Position numbers and translations under genes: made by a program
Source: Neoscytalidium dimidiatum
Lineage: Eukaryota > Ascomycota > Dothideomycetes > Botryosphaeriales > Botryosphaeriaceae
NCBI GenBank assembly: GCA_037367355.1
Contig: CM074698.1
Location: 2,232,001 to 2,296,000 of the forward strand
DNA length: 64,000 nt
Direction: 5' to 3'
The notes under the pieces: generated by a model
The model's database searches: none
What the model saw: the letters and a program-made list of their open reading frames with translations, nothing else
Told to the model about the DNA's origin: nothing
In this document: one piece after another, positions 24,495-33,552 of the stretch
Layout: each line of letters opens with the position of its first letter
How positions within the stretch are numbered: position 1 is the stretch's first letter

Positions 24495-25437
24495 TTAGCT
24501 CCAAGTGCTGTTGTATAGCCTGACTTGATCCTCTTGATACTTCATGAGATTTTCCCATTTGATGCATTTGTGGACCTAAGTACTGGTCAGTCACGTACAT
24601 CTGTCTAGTCCCGTACAAACGAACTTACAACTCCCCATCCTAGGTTGTCTTTAGTATACTCTTCCGGAGATCCTGGAGGCGAGTCCGGCTCGAGGACCAT
24701 ATAGTCGGCGCACATGATGCTTAGACGGAGGTACTCAAAACAGTGTTCGACATGCGTGATCCAATCCTCATCAATCGGGGTCTTTGCCAGAGGATCGAAT
24801 GTGCCAGCCTCGTATACTAGCATATTATAGCGTTTGCGGATCACGTTCGCACAATGTAGCTGGTGCAAGTTACTGAGAACGTAGAAGTCCTTGCTCAACG
24901 GCTGCGCTGATGGGGGCCCAGGATTGAATATGAAGAATGGCGCATGAATACCTGGGTCTTTGAGACCCTCATAGTTGTCATGGTCCGGAACATAGATTGA
25001 GTCCGAGCCTGAAAAAACTGTGAGTACCCATATACATACACACGGCTCGGCGGCTTACCTTCAGTAATGCGAGCCCAGTTCTTTGCTGCTTCTTTCGAAG
25101 GGCCCATGAACTCTGGATAAGGGATGAATGGCACATCATGGCGTTCACTGAACAACTCAATGGGTAGAGGGGTGACCGGATTTAGCCCGAAACTGGACAT
25201 TGTTGGCTCCTGCCCTCGACACCAATACCCTATGACAACTCCTGAGCTGAGGAGTAGCAGGGCTAAAGAGCTGAAGAAGAATGCTCTCCGAGGTTCGAAG
25301 ATTTTCCGAGGGGCTGGATACACAAACTCCTCCGCCTCGTAGCCCCCTGCCTTGAGAAGATGGTCTCCCCCCTCTTGGGATTCTCCATCCTGGTCCCGAT
25401 AGGGTTTCTTGTTTTCGAAGAATCTGCTAAGAGCCAT
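24495..25437 (-). CDS. UstYa-family oxidase 1 (DUF3328), RiPP cluster
   Basis: UstYa-family membrane oxidases make the side-chain cross-links of dikaritin RiPPs such as ustiloxin and asperipin. Exons 25437-25059, 25008-24629 and 24575-24495 join in phase to 279 aa. One transmembrane helix lies near residues 45-65 (FFFSSLALLLLSSGVVIGYW). The two HxxHC motifs that define the family are present: HQLHC in FYVLSNLHQLHCANVIRKR and HVEHC in HVEHCFEYLRLSIMCAD. The last exon carries the usual HKCIKW ending. The frame is open for a few codons upstream, but the ATG at 25437 has the right distance to the helix. Divergent from UstYa-2 with a 707-bp shared promoter. Substrate is presumably the repeat precursor at 31669, by context. 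Confidence 0.9.
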
Positions 25438-26144
25438 AATGAAGGAATAATGCACCGAATGAGTGCTGAGTCTACGGACTGCGACGCAACAGCGGACTTC
25501 TGCCAGGCTAAAAGGATTATTTCGGAGAATGGACAAATTGTCCCTGATCGTTTCGGTCCTTCTATTTTGCTACTATGTCCTTTTTTGTCGGCCATTTTAA
25601 GGCCACTGTAGATGATACGAGCGGTGAAGAGACCGCTCGGTGCTTTCAAGGGGCGGTGTCGAGGATAAGACAGCTTGTGTCCCTGGCGTCTCTTACTGTC
25701 TCCGCCAAGACAGTGACTATTTCGGAGGGGATAATAACGGGCAAAGCTGACGATTCATCAGTCCGATGAGACGAGTCAGGTAAGGTCCGTGTTTTGACAC
25801 GTACTGCAGGGGGCTCACGGTCCGAGAGCTTATCAAGACGTAAGTATTCCAGTAGTCTGGTAAGCTGTTCGGCGTTTTGCTTGAGGCTGCTGAGCGACAG
25901 GGTCTCGCCAGCTGGCTTTCATTCCGTTGCAATGACGCCACATGAGGCACAAAATATGTAATTCACCGAGCAGATCGTATTGTAGCCAGTCCACGGCGGG
26001 CCTTGCTTCAATCGTCTCCATAATGCCACCTGTTCTCCGAGGCTCAGGAAAGAATTGGACTCTTCAGAACCCAGGGAGCTTTATTCTGATCCGAAATACA
26101 ATCATTCTTTTTGAATTTCAAGGTCTCGCAACAACTTTGCAAAT
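25438..26144. promoter_or_regulatory. Divergent promoter of UstYa-1 and UstYa-2
   Basis: 707 bp between divergent starts. A perfect 8-bp inverted repeat with a 6-bp spacer lies at 25618-25639 (CGAGCGGT, gaagag, ACCGCTCG); it contains CGG-N8-CCG at 25622-25635, the form bound by many Zn2Cys6 dimers. The decamer TATTTCGGAG occurs twice in the same orientation, at 25518 and 25718, exactly 200 bp apart. Function is inference. Confidence 0.5.
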
Positions 26145-27017
26145 ATGTTTGCTGGACTAAAGGAATACAACAAGCTCCCCCGCAACGAAACCGAAAGTGA
26201 AGGTGAAGAGCCGCCCAGGTGGCAATCCAAACCTCCGCCGCGCTGGCCATACGCTTTGATTATCTTATTTGGCCTTGGATGGATATTCACTGCGGCTTAT
26301 GCGTACAAGAATCGACCCATCGACAACGGACCGCTTCACGTATATCACAATACTCCGATTCCGAAGGAGGTCTTCCAGCCTGTGAAGAAAATCTTCATGC
26401 CAGATGAGAGGTTCATTGGAGACAGTCCAGAAGTCGATGCTGCATGGGACGGTCTGGTAGCAGGTATGAGGTTGTAGAATTCATTGTACGTGTGATTCTG
26501 ACGCGATGTTTAGCGCACGATGCTGTATGGATTGAGAACCCGCAGCAATATGGATTCGACGAAGGCATCGTAGCACCCTTCGATCATCCCAACACTCCAG
26601 ATCCTAAGCCTCAGGACTTTTACGTCATTTCCCTGTTGCATCAGCTCCATTGTTTGAGTAAGTAAACGTGGGCAACATTACACCTGTGTTCCTACTAAGA
26701 TCCGTACAGACATGGTCCGATTTCAGTATTATCAGGAAAGGAGAATGGAAGATACCTCCAAACAGAAAGATGCCGAGATGTGGCAGCTTCACGTTGACCA
26801 CTGCTGGGAGTACTTGCGGCAAGCCATCTCGTGCGGAGGAGACCTGGTCATCGAAGGCAACAGTCCTATCAAAGTTGGAAAAGGGCACGCTACTTCAGTG
26901 ACTGGCTGGGGAGTTGAGCATGACTGTATCAACATCGAGCTGTTGTGGAAGTTTCAGATTGAGCAGGAGGCGAAGTACAATCTCACCTGGCAACACCCGT
27001 CACCTATTGGGCCATAG
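26145..27017 (+). CDS. UstYa-family oxidase 2 (DUF3328), RiPP cluster
   Basis: Second UstYa-type oxidase. Exons 26145-26463, 26514-26657 and 26710-27017 join in phase to 256 aa. A cytosolic tail of about 35 residues is followed by one membrane helix (YALIILFGLGWIFTAAYAY). Both family motifs are present: HQLHC just before the second intron, followed after splicing by NMVRFQYYQE, and HVDHC in HVDHCWEYLRQAISCGGD. The C-terminus has VTGWGVEHDCINIELLW, where UstYa proteins usually have GxGxxHxCRD. The first intron falls right after the segment MPDERFIGDSPEVDAAWDGL, typical of this family. Probably a copper- or metal-dependent oxidase domain facing the lumen; the chemistry on this precursor is unknown. 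Confidence 0.9.
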
Positions 27018-27052
27018 GCTCGCTCTGCGGTCCCTGGACTGCTAGATACATT

Positions 27053-27688
27053 TCAATCCAATCCATACAACCTGAGATCAGCATCCATCCCCGGTGAGGT
27101 CCAAACAGCTCCTTTTATGCCTCCGAACTGTTTCAATGGCTTGATCCCCCTGTCTTCAAATCCCAATCTGCGGAAAACACCCTTCGATGCTTCATTGCTG
27201 GGATCGAAGAGCCCAAAAACGGCATGCACACCCAGATCTCCACGAGCATGCTTGAGGAGAGCACGAGCGGCTTCAGTCGCATATCCTTTCCTCGTGTACT
27301 TGGGAAGTATTGCGAAGCCGAGGTCCGGCGCTGTGAATGAGTCGGGACCGTCACCTTTCGTGAGAGACACCGTGCCGATTGGCTCACATTGCGCAAGACC
27401 ATCGCTGGCAAGTGGCCCCGTGCCTGCATGTTGGGGCTTGAGGCTGACTAGGTAGGTGCCGTATCCGTTGCGCCAGTGCTCTTGTCTGAAACGGCCCGAA
27501 ATGCGCTCGCGCGCTGCCTCACGAGTAACGATAGAGGTCGGTTTGCCACCAATGGAAGAAATGAACTCGGGTGTGTTGTAGAGCTGAACGAGAAAATCAC
27601 AATGTTGATCATTTTCGGGTAGGAAATGAGAAATAATGAGGCGCTCGGTTTCGAGATGGAAATTAGGGTCCAACGAATCCTTTCTCAT
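27053..27688 (-). CDS. GNAT-family N-acetyltransferase
   Basis: Intronless, 211 aa. It begins with the LETERLIISHF segment typical of RimJ/RimL-like GNAT enzymes and has the acetyl-CoA pyrophosphate loop in YTRKGYATEAARALL near residue 135 (R-x-x-G-x-A). Downstream, DPSNEASKGVFRRLGFEDRG is the classic motif B region. It transfers an acetyl group from acetyl-CoA to an amine on a peptide or small molecule; the substrate is unknown. It lies tail-to-tail with UstYa-2, only 35 bp between stops, inside the UstYa group. A tailoring role in the RiPP pathway (N-terminal or Lys acetylation of the cleaved core) is attractive, because the repeat has Lys, but it is inference. Confidence 0.85.
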   Translation of the reverse strand: MRKDSLDPNFHLETERLIISHFLPENDQHCDFLVQLYNTPEFISSIGGKPTSIVTREAARERISGRFRQEHWRNGYGTYLVSLKPQHAGTGPLASDGLAQCEPIGTVSLTKGDGPDSFTAPDLGFAILPKYTRKGYATEAARALLKHARGDLGVHAVFGLFDPSNEASKGVFRRLGFEDRGIKPLKQFGGIKGAVWTSPGMDADLRLYGLD

Positions 27689-27934
27689 CTTTGCTAGCCG
27701 TACGGCCTCAGAGAACAGAGGACATGAGACTGTTCAGAAGAGTGCTGCCTTTTCTGAATTTAAAGGGGCAACATGCAAGGTCCTGACTTGCGGGATTCGT
27801 TCCGCAAACTTAAATCAAGATTCTGAGCCTAAATCCTATCTCATGCACGCAAGACACAAGAACAGTGCGATTGCCAATAGGATGTGTCAATTCCAATATC
27901 CGAAAGTATCATCTTCTAAGAGACCGAAGCATAA

Positions 27935-28878
27935 CTAATCGTGGTGACCGTCGTTCTTGCCCTCCTCATCCTCAATATCTGTCCCAACGTGGTTCCTATG
28001 ACCCGGAGTGTGAGTCACCTTTCCTGCAGTGTATCCAGATCCCTTGATCTTATCAGAGCGGTGCTGGTAGCCCCAGTTGAAGATGTTATCGAAATTCCGG
28101 CATTTGTGGGTGGCGCCCATGCCGTTGATGCCAGCTTCGGTGAGCGGCTCAAAGGTAACATCACCATTGCATTGAATAGCCTGGCGAATATAATCAAGGC
28201 AGTGATCCCGGTGATATCCAACTTCTTCCTGAGGCATGTCCTTGACTTGTTCAGGATAGTAGGCAAAACGGAGGAAGTTCAGGCAGTGTAGCTGGTGGAA
28301 CATGGAGATTCCATATACCTTGTGAGTCTCCTTATTGTTAGGAGCTGGCAAGGACGGTGGAAGGTTCTCGGTTAGTTTGTTTGGGATCTCAATTATCCCA
28401 TCTCCAGCTTGTGTGTTGTTAGCGGTGCTCGAGTTTGATACTTCGGAGTAAACTTACGAGGGGATAGCCTCATCCACATCTCATCCGTTTTGTTCGAAGG
28501 GGGCCCGCCCATGTATGCATGCGGCTGAAAGACCACATCGACATCGTATAACACTTTTCCAGTTAGAGGAATCAATGAAGGGCAATTAGGAGAACGCGTA
28601 CAGTCTGGTTCAAATTCATCTTTCTTTCTGCAGGTGAAACCCTTGAGGCGATAATTGACGTGGCCCCATACAGAGACACCAGCAAGGAAGAACACAAGGT
28701 TAAGTACCAACGCCATGTTGCGCCAATTCATCAGCCGGTGTCGGGCGTTGAAGTTCTTCTGGTTTTCCTCAGCAAGGAGGAAGGCTTTGTCGCTCGCGGA
28801 GAGCCCATGCTCTTCCGAAGTGCGGGAGGAGGAAGGAGAGGATGAAGAAGAACGTACGGCGTCCTTGAATTTCATCAT
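27935..28878 (-). CDS. UstYa-family oxidase 3 (DUF3328), RiPP cluster
   Basis: Third UstYa-type oxidase. Exons 28878-28458 and 28407-27935 give 297 aa; the acceptor (ACACAAG) was chosen by phase and by a CTAAC branch point 12 nt upstream. The cytosolic part is Ser-rich, followed by one membrane helix (NMALVLNLVFFLAGVSVWG). Both motifs are clear: HQLHC in GISMFHQLHCLNFLRFAYY and HRDHC in HRDHCLDYIRQAIQCNGD, followed by GMGATHKCRNF, the usual UstYa ending. A hydrophilic His/Asp/Glu tail is extra. It differs strongly from UstYa-1 and UstYa-2, so the three are not recent tandem copies. Divergent from the dioxygenase gene with 558 bp between starts. Confidence 0.9.
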
Positions 28879-29436
28879 ATCGGAGCAGGCGAAAAATGAT
28901 AAATTGATGAAATGAAAGTGATAGACTGGATTTTACCCGTTGAGTGCGGTTGGCTCGAAGGACAGAAATACCCAGAAATGGTTGACGCCACGAAGACCAC
29001 TTCTTGCCGGTCACCTCTCCGGGTACTTGTAAGATCGTCGTCACTGTCGCTATTCCTAAATGAGAAAGTCATGATGGTGCGGTAAGGCTACCCAGGCCGC
29101 CAATGATTTGCATGGTGGGCGCGTCAAACAAGACGCCGAGCTTCGCCGCCATGGGGCGACCCGCTCCGAACAGCGACCTAGGCGCAAACTAACACGACTC
29201 GTGCTCGACTTCATGTCTTCGAGAAACAAACCTACTTTAGCGCCACAGGTGGCGACCAATAACATGAACAATGGTAACTCAAACTCAAAATTATCACCGC
29301 TATTTGTAGGCCGAGTCGACGATAAAGGCCGATGCCAACAAATACGAGGCCCGTCCGTTGACCCCAATCTGTCCACATCACACATTGCACTGTTTCTTTT
29401 CCACTCTCACAAGATTGCCTTCAGTAACAACACAAC
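28879..29436. promoter_or_regulatory. Divergent promoter of UstYa-3 and dioxygenase
   Basis: 558 bp between divergent starts. One CGG-N8-CCG element at 29008-29021 (CGG, tcacctct, CCG), the same spacing as in the UstYa-1/UstYa-2 promoter. One such match per 500-700 bp is not far above chance, so this is only a candidate site. Confidence 0.45.
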
Positions 29437-30430
29437 ATGACGGCCCAGAAGACAACTGCGTCCAAAGGCGAGCCTGCGAAGACTCCGCGGAACAAAGTGT
29501 TCCCCCTTTCAACTGCTGCACTCATCGTTCCTCTCCTTGCCTATGGTATTTTCAAAGCGCAAAGCGTTGATGTTGCGCACCTGCTGAAGTCAGGACCAAA
29601 TATGGCCCCAAGTAATGGTTCACAGATCCATTCTCTCAATGGGTCACTGGCTCAGACTAGCATTGCCAACATCGACTTTGCTGGCATGCGCGAAGAGTAC
29701 GCTGGTGCTTGTCCGAAACATCAGTACGAGACGCACATTTTCTCTACGGATCCCCTGATTATTTACGTTGAGAACTATCTCCGCTGGGAAGAAACTCAGT
29801 ACCTGCTTAACCTGGCGTAAGAATTCAGTTTCCGAATGTTTGAAGATGGGGCTGACAATAAAGTATAGCGTGCCTTACTACATGAGGTCGCCCGTATCCA
29901 AAGGTTACAATTTGGATGCTTATGACCTCGAAATTCGTTCATCTATGAGCGCGGTGGTACCCAACGACCCCGTTGTCTCATGTATCGAGAAACGATCAGT
30001 TGAGTTCCAGGGATACATGCCTGTCTCGCATCTCGAGGACATCCAAGTTGTCAAGTATGAAGTGGGAGAGCAATTCAGGCCGCACTTCGATTGGTTTTCT
30101 GGCATGAGGAACCCTCGACTTTCCACATTCTTCGTCTATCTGGCTTGCGACGATTGCCTGGGTGGAAGCACGCAATTTCCAGATTATACGGGAAAATTCC
30201 CCGCCAAATGGTGCGAGTTCGTGGACTGTGATCACGAATACGACGACGACATCGGCGGAGTAGGGTTCAAACCAATCACGGGCAATGCCGTCTTCTGGTT
30301 GAACCTGTATCCGAATGGAACTGGGCACCCTGGGGTCTGGCACGCTGGTATGCCAGTCAAGCAAGGCAGAAAGATTGGGCTAAACATTTTCACGAGGAGG
30401 GATCCGATGACTCCAGGTGACACTAGCTAA
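29437..30430 (+). CDS. Prolyl-4-hydroxylase-like 2OG-Fe(II) dioxygenase
   Basis: Membrane-anchored 2-oxoglutarate/iron dioxygenase of the P4H-alpha type. Exons 29437-29816 and 29869-30430 join in phase to 313 aa. A hydrophobic helix near residues 24-41 (FPLSTAALIVPLLAYGIF) should anchor it in the ER. The iron site is visible: His and Asp in QFRPHFDWF, the distal His in GVWHAGMPV, and the Lys that binds 2-oxoglutarate in GRKIGLNIFTRR. Several cysteines (CDDC, WCEFVDCDH) are usual for fungal members. It would hydroxylate proline or another residue in proteins of the secretory pathway. Each precursor repeat has one Pro just before the AYVW core, so it could be a substrate, but that is inference. 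It may also be a neighbour without a role. Confidence 0.87.
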
Positions 30431-31418
30431 TCACTTGTTCGTTGGGAACTCTTGGTCGGCTTGTGGGCCAACAACTTGCTGTTGAATCGCGATATGGAAA
30501 TTTGTACACTAGATTAGAGTCTAGAACGTGGGTCCAGATGCACTGATTCAGAGCACCATTGAAGTGAACCGTGAATTGCCACATAAACTTGGAGTCTCGG
30601 CCTTTCCTTAGTCAAGGACAAGACTGGAGGACCAACAAATTTACCGGTAGTAATTGCACCGGCTAGATATTTGATATCCAATGGCATCCCCTTCCCTAAG
30701 CGTAGTGGACACTTAGTTGGTTTCACTTCGTCTAGCTCCTGACAAAAACATTACCTAAAGGGGAAACACGATGCTCTTCGGGGATATGAGAATGAATCAG
30801 CTTTGACACGTGGACTCGGTATTCCCCACGAACTGCCCAAGCGCAAGGCCGACCAGTCCGCGGCCCTTGTCAACGGACTCGCCCGTGTCGAGGTTTGCAG
30901 GTGCCATGTTCGAGTCGAGGACTCTGCAGCACTTCAGCCGAGAGGGTCATTGCATCAAGCCGAAACAAAACCTAAAAACCAGAGCGCACTGCCTAGGGCC
31001 TCTAGATATGGGTGGCCTTTTCAGGCATGACATCCGCCTATGGAGCCCCAACTATAGCTGATGTCATCGTCGCCCGCACAACTGCCTATCAACACTTTGC
31101 ACCTACTACGCCGCTGTCGCCGCTGTTGCCGCTCATCTCGGTGTTTCTCGTGCACGACCAACCTGAGGGCCTAAGGCCCCATGCGGCTATCCCTCTACGC
31201 GAAGCTGGAATCTCACCGCTGGCGCTGGTGCGGCTCTGGCGCCCGTATACACGACTTCACGATGGAAGGCCTCAGGAGCACAAGCCCACGGTTCTCGCTT
31301 CGCCAGCTTGGTGTCCACCGTAGCAACGGAAGTCCAGAGCAGGATGGAGGCAGATCGTCAACTCGAGGCCCGCCATGGCCGGTGAAGGAGTCGACGACTC
31401 TGTCCTCGACGGAGTTGG
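30431..31418. other. Upstream region of the RiPP precursor
   Basis: About 990 bp between the dioxygenase and the TATA box of the precursor gene. No gene seen. A CGG-N11-CCG arrangement occurs near 30643-30659; spacing differs from the elements in the other cluster promoters. Confidence 0.4.
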
Positions 31419-31424
31419 TATAAA
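31419..31424 (+). promoter_or_regulatory. TATA box of RiPP precursor gene
   Basis: TATAAA in the context GGTATAAAGAGG, about 245 bp before the precursor ATG. Strong TATA boxes mark highly induced genes, fitting a secreted precursor. A 5' UTR intron is likely at 31563-31627 (GTAGGT, then CTAAC and CTTCTTCCCAG), ending 41 nt before the ATG. Confidence 0.55.
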
Positions 31425-31668
31425 GAGGACCAACACTTCGATGTTCGGAAATCATCACCAACAACGATCACTTCTCCGACAACAGCAATCGCAACCACTT
31501 CTATCTCACTTACCCGAGCTCGCTCGCTCTTCGACTCAAAACACTCTCACGCACTTCCAACCGTAGGTCCCGGCCGCAACACCTGACCACCACCGCCAAA
31601 CCGCATCACTAACAGCCTTCTTCCCAGACCACAACCAAGCCCCAAAAAAACAACCCAAACCAGCCAAA

Positions 31669-33552
31669 ATGAAGCTCACCGCCGCCACCGCCGCCGCCAT
31701 CCTCGCCTTCCCCTACGTCGCCAACGCCGCCGCCATCGACAAGGGCGCCATGGGCAAGGCCGTCGTCCCCAAGCGCGCCGCCCAACCCCAGGACGCCGAG
31801 CCCGCCTACGTGTGGGCCTCGAAGGGCGCCAAGCGCGATGCCGCCCCCCAGGACGCCGAACCCGCGTACGTCTGGGCTTCCAAGGGCGCGAAGGCCCGCC
31901 GCGACGCCGAAGCTCAGGAGGACGCCGAGCCCGCCTACGTGTGGGCCTCGAAGGGCGCCAAGCGCGATGCCGCCCCCCAGGACGCCGAACCCGCGTACGT
32001 CTGGGCTTCCAAGGGCGCGAAGGCCCGCCGCGACGCCGAAGCTCAGGACGCCGAGCCGGCCTACGTGTGGGCCAGCAAGGGCGCGAAGAGGGAGGCTGCG
32101 CCGCAGGACGCGGAGCCCGCGTACGTCTGGGCCAGCAAGGGCGCGAAGGCGAAGCGCGATGCCGACGCTGCCCCTCAAGACGCGGAGCCTGCCTACGTCT
32201 GGGCCTCCAAGGGCGCGAAGCGCGATGCCGGCGCCGCCCCCCAGGACGCCGAACCCGCCTACGTTTGGGCCTCCAAGGGAGCGAAGAGGGACGCCGACGC
32301 AGAGCCTCAAGATGCCGAGCCGGCGTACGTCTGGGCCTCCAAGGGCGCGAAGGCCCGCCGCGGCGCGGAGCCCCAGGACGCGGAGCCTGCTTATGTGTGG
32401 GCCAGCAAGGGTGCTAAGCGCGATGCTCAGGATGCCGAGCCGGCTTATGTTTGGGCTTCGAAGGGTGCCAAGCGCGATGCCAGCGCAGAGCCTCAGGACG
32501 CGGAGCCGGCGTACGTTTGGGCCTCCAAGGAAGCGAAGCGCGACGCCAACGCCGATGCTCAGGACGCGGAGCCTGCCTACGTTTGGGCGTCGAAGGGAGC
32601 GAAGCGCGACGCCCAGGATGCCGAACCCGCGTACGTTTGGGCTTCCAAGGGAGCGAAGAGGGATGCCCAGGACGTAGAGCCCGCTTACGTCTGGGCTTCC
32701 AAGGGAGCGAAGCGCGATGCTCAAGATGCCGAACCCGCATACGTGTGGGCCTCTAAGGGTGCAAAGCGTGACGCTCAGGATGCCGAACCGGCCTATGTCT
32801 GGGCCAGCAAAGGCGCGAAGCGCGACGCCCAGGACGCAGAGCCCGCTTACGTCTGGGCTTCCAAGGGAGCAAAGCGTGACGCTCAAGACGCTGAGCCGGC
32901 CTACGTCTGGGCCTCGAAGGGCGCAAAGGCCAAGCGTGACGCTGAAGCCGACCCCCAGGACGCTGAGCCGGCCTACGTGTGGGCATCAAAGGGCGCCAAG
33001 CGCGACGCTCAGGACGCCGAACCCGCCTACGTGTGGGCCAGCAAAGGCGCGAAGCGCGACGCCGACCCGCAGGATGCTGAGCCTGCTTACGTCTGGGCCT
33101 CTAAGGGAGCCAAGCGCGACGCTGAACCTCAAGACGCGGAGCCAGCCTACGTCTGGGCCTCGAAAGGAGCCAAGCGTGACGCTGAACCCCAGGACGCAGA
33201 GCCTGCCTACGTCTGGGCTTCCAAGGGCGCCAAGCGCGATGCCTCTCCTCAGGACGCCGAGCCTGCTTATGTGTGGGCCTCGAAGGGTGCGAAGCGCGAT
33301 GCTGAGGCTCAGGACGCGGAGCCGGCATATGTTTGGGCTAGCAAGGGCGCGAAGCGTGACGCGGAGCCCCAGGATGCCGAGCCCGCGTATGTGTGGGCTT
33401 CCAAGGGAGCTAAGAGGGATGCTGAGCCTCAGGATGCAGAGCCTGCCTATGTGTGGGCCAGCAAGGGTGCGAAGCGCGAGGCTGAGCCCGGGCTCAAGGC
33501 TGGGCTCAAGGATGGTGGCCGCAAGGGTGATGGTCCGACTGAGGATAACTAA
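31669..33552 (+). CDS. Dikaritin-type RiPP precursor with 28 repeats
   Basis: Intronless, 627 aa. Residues 1-20 form a clear signal peptide (MKLTAATAAAILAFPYVANA). After a short spacer ending in KR come 28 tandem repeats of about 20 aa. The unit is DAEPAYVWASKGAK followed by R, ARR or AKR and a short acidic spacer such as DAQ, DAEPQ or DADAEPQ. The segment AYVWASK is identical in all 28. The exceptions nearby are one DVEP (repeat 15) and one SKEAK (repeat 12). The tail is GLK-rich without repeats. Each unit ends in KR or RR, so Kex2 would release 28 copies; DA/EA spacers could be trimmed by a dipeptidyl peptidase. This is the layout of UstA/PhomA-type precursors, and three UstYa genes lie within 8 kb. 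The core is inferred to lie in AYVWASKGA. Confidence 0.9.
   Translation: MKLTAATAAAILAFPYVANAAAIDKGAMGKAVVPKRAAQPQDAEPAYVWASKGAKRDAAPQDAEPAYVWASKGAKARRDAEAQEDAEPAYVWASKGAKRDAAPQDAEPAYVWASKGAKARRDAEAQDAEPAYVWASKGAKREAAPQDAEPAYVWASKGAKAKRDADAAPQDAEPAYVWASKGAKRDAGAAPQDAEPAYVWASKGAKRDADAEPQDAEPAYVWASKGAKARRGAEPQDAEPAYVWASKGAKRDAQDAEPAYVWASKGAKRDASAEPQDAEPAYVWASKEAKRDANADAQDAEPAYVWASKGAKRDAQDAEPAYVWASKGAKRDAQDVEPAYVWASKGAKRDAQDAEPAYVWASKGAKRDAQDAEPAYVWASKGAKRDAQDAEPAYVWASKGAKRDAQDAEPAYVWASKGAKAKRDAEADPQDAEPAYVWASKGAKRDAQDAEPAYVWASKGAKRDADPQDAEPAYVWASKGAKRDAEPQDAEPAYVWASKGAKRDAEPQDAEPAYVWASKGAKRDASPQDAEPAYVWASKGAKRDAEAQDAEPAYVWASKGAKRDAEPQDAEPAYVWASKGAKRDAEPQDAEPAYVWASKGAKREAEPGLKAGLKDGGRKGDGPTEDN
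31792..33480 (+). repeat. Tandem repeat array coding the RiPP core peptides
   Basis: 28 units of mostly 54-72 bp. Positions 31792-31917 (two units, 126 bp) are identical to 31921-32046, so the first four units arose by a recent two-unit duplication. Elsewhere the same amino acids are written with many different synonymous codons (TAC/TAT, GTG/GTC/GTT). Confidence 0.9.

Noticed and set aside
25558..25650. Possible small genes between UstYa-1 and UstYa-2
   Set aside because: Short frames in a divergent promoter, no resemblance to anything.
31609..32886. 425-codon minus-strand frame across the repeat array
   Set aside because: It is the antisense image of the precursor repeats, kept open by their biased codons. 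No start context or family.
31669..33552. Precursor as an alpha-factor-like mating pheromone
   Set aside because: The KR-xA layout fits, but ascomycete alpha-type pheromones have a WC...GQ-CW-like core and few copies; AYVWASKG with three UstYa neighbours fits a RiPP better.
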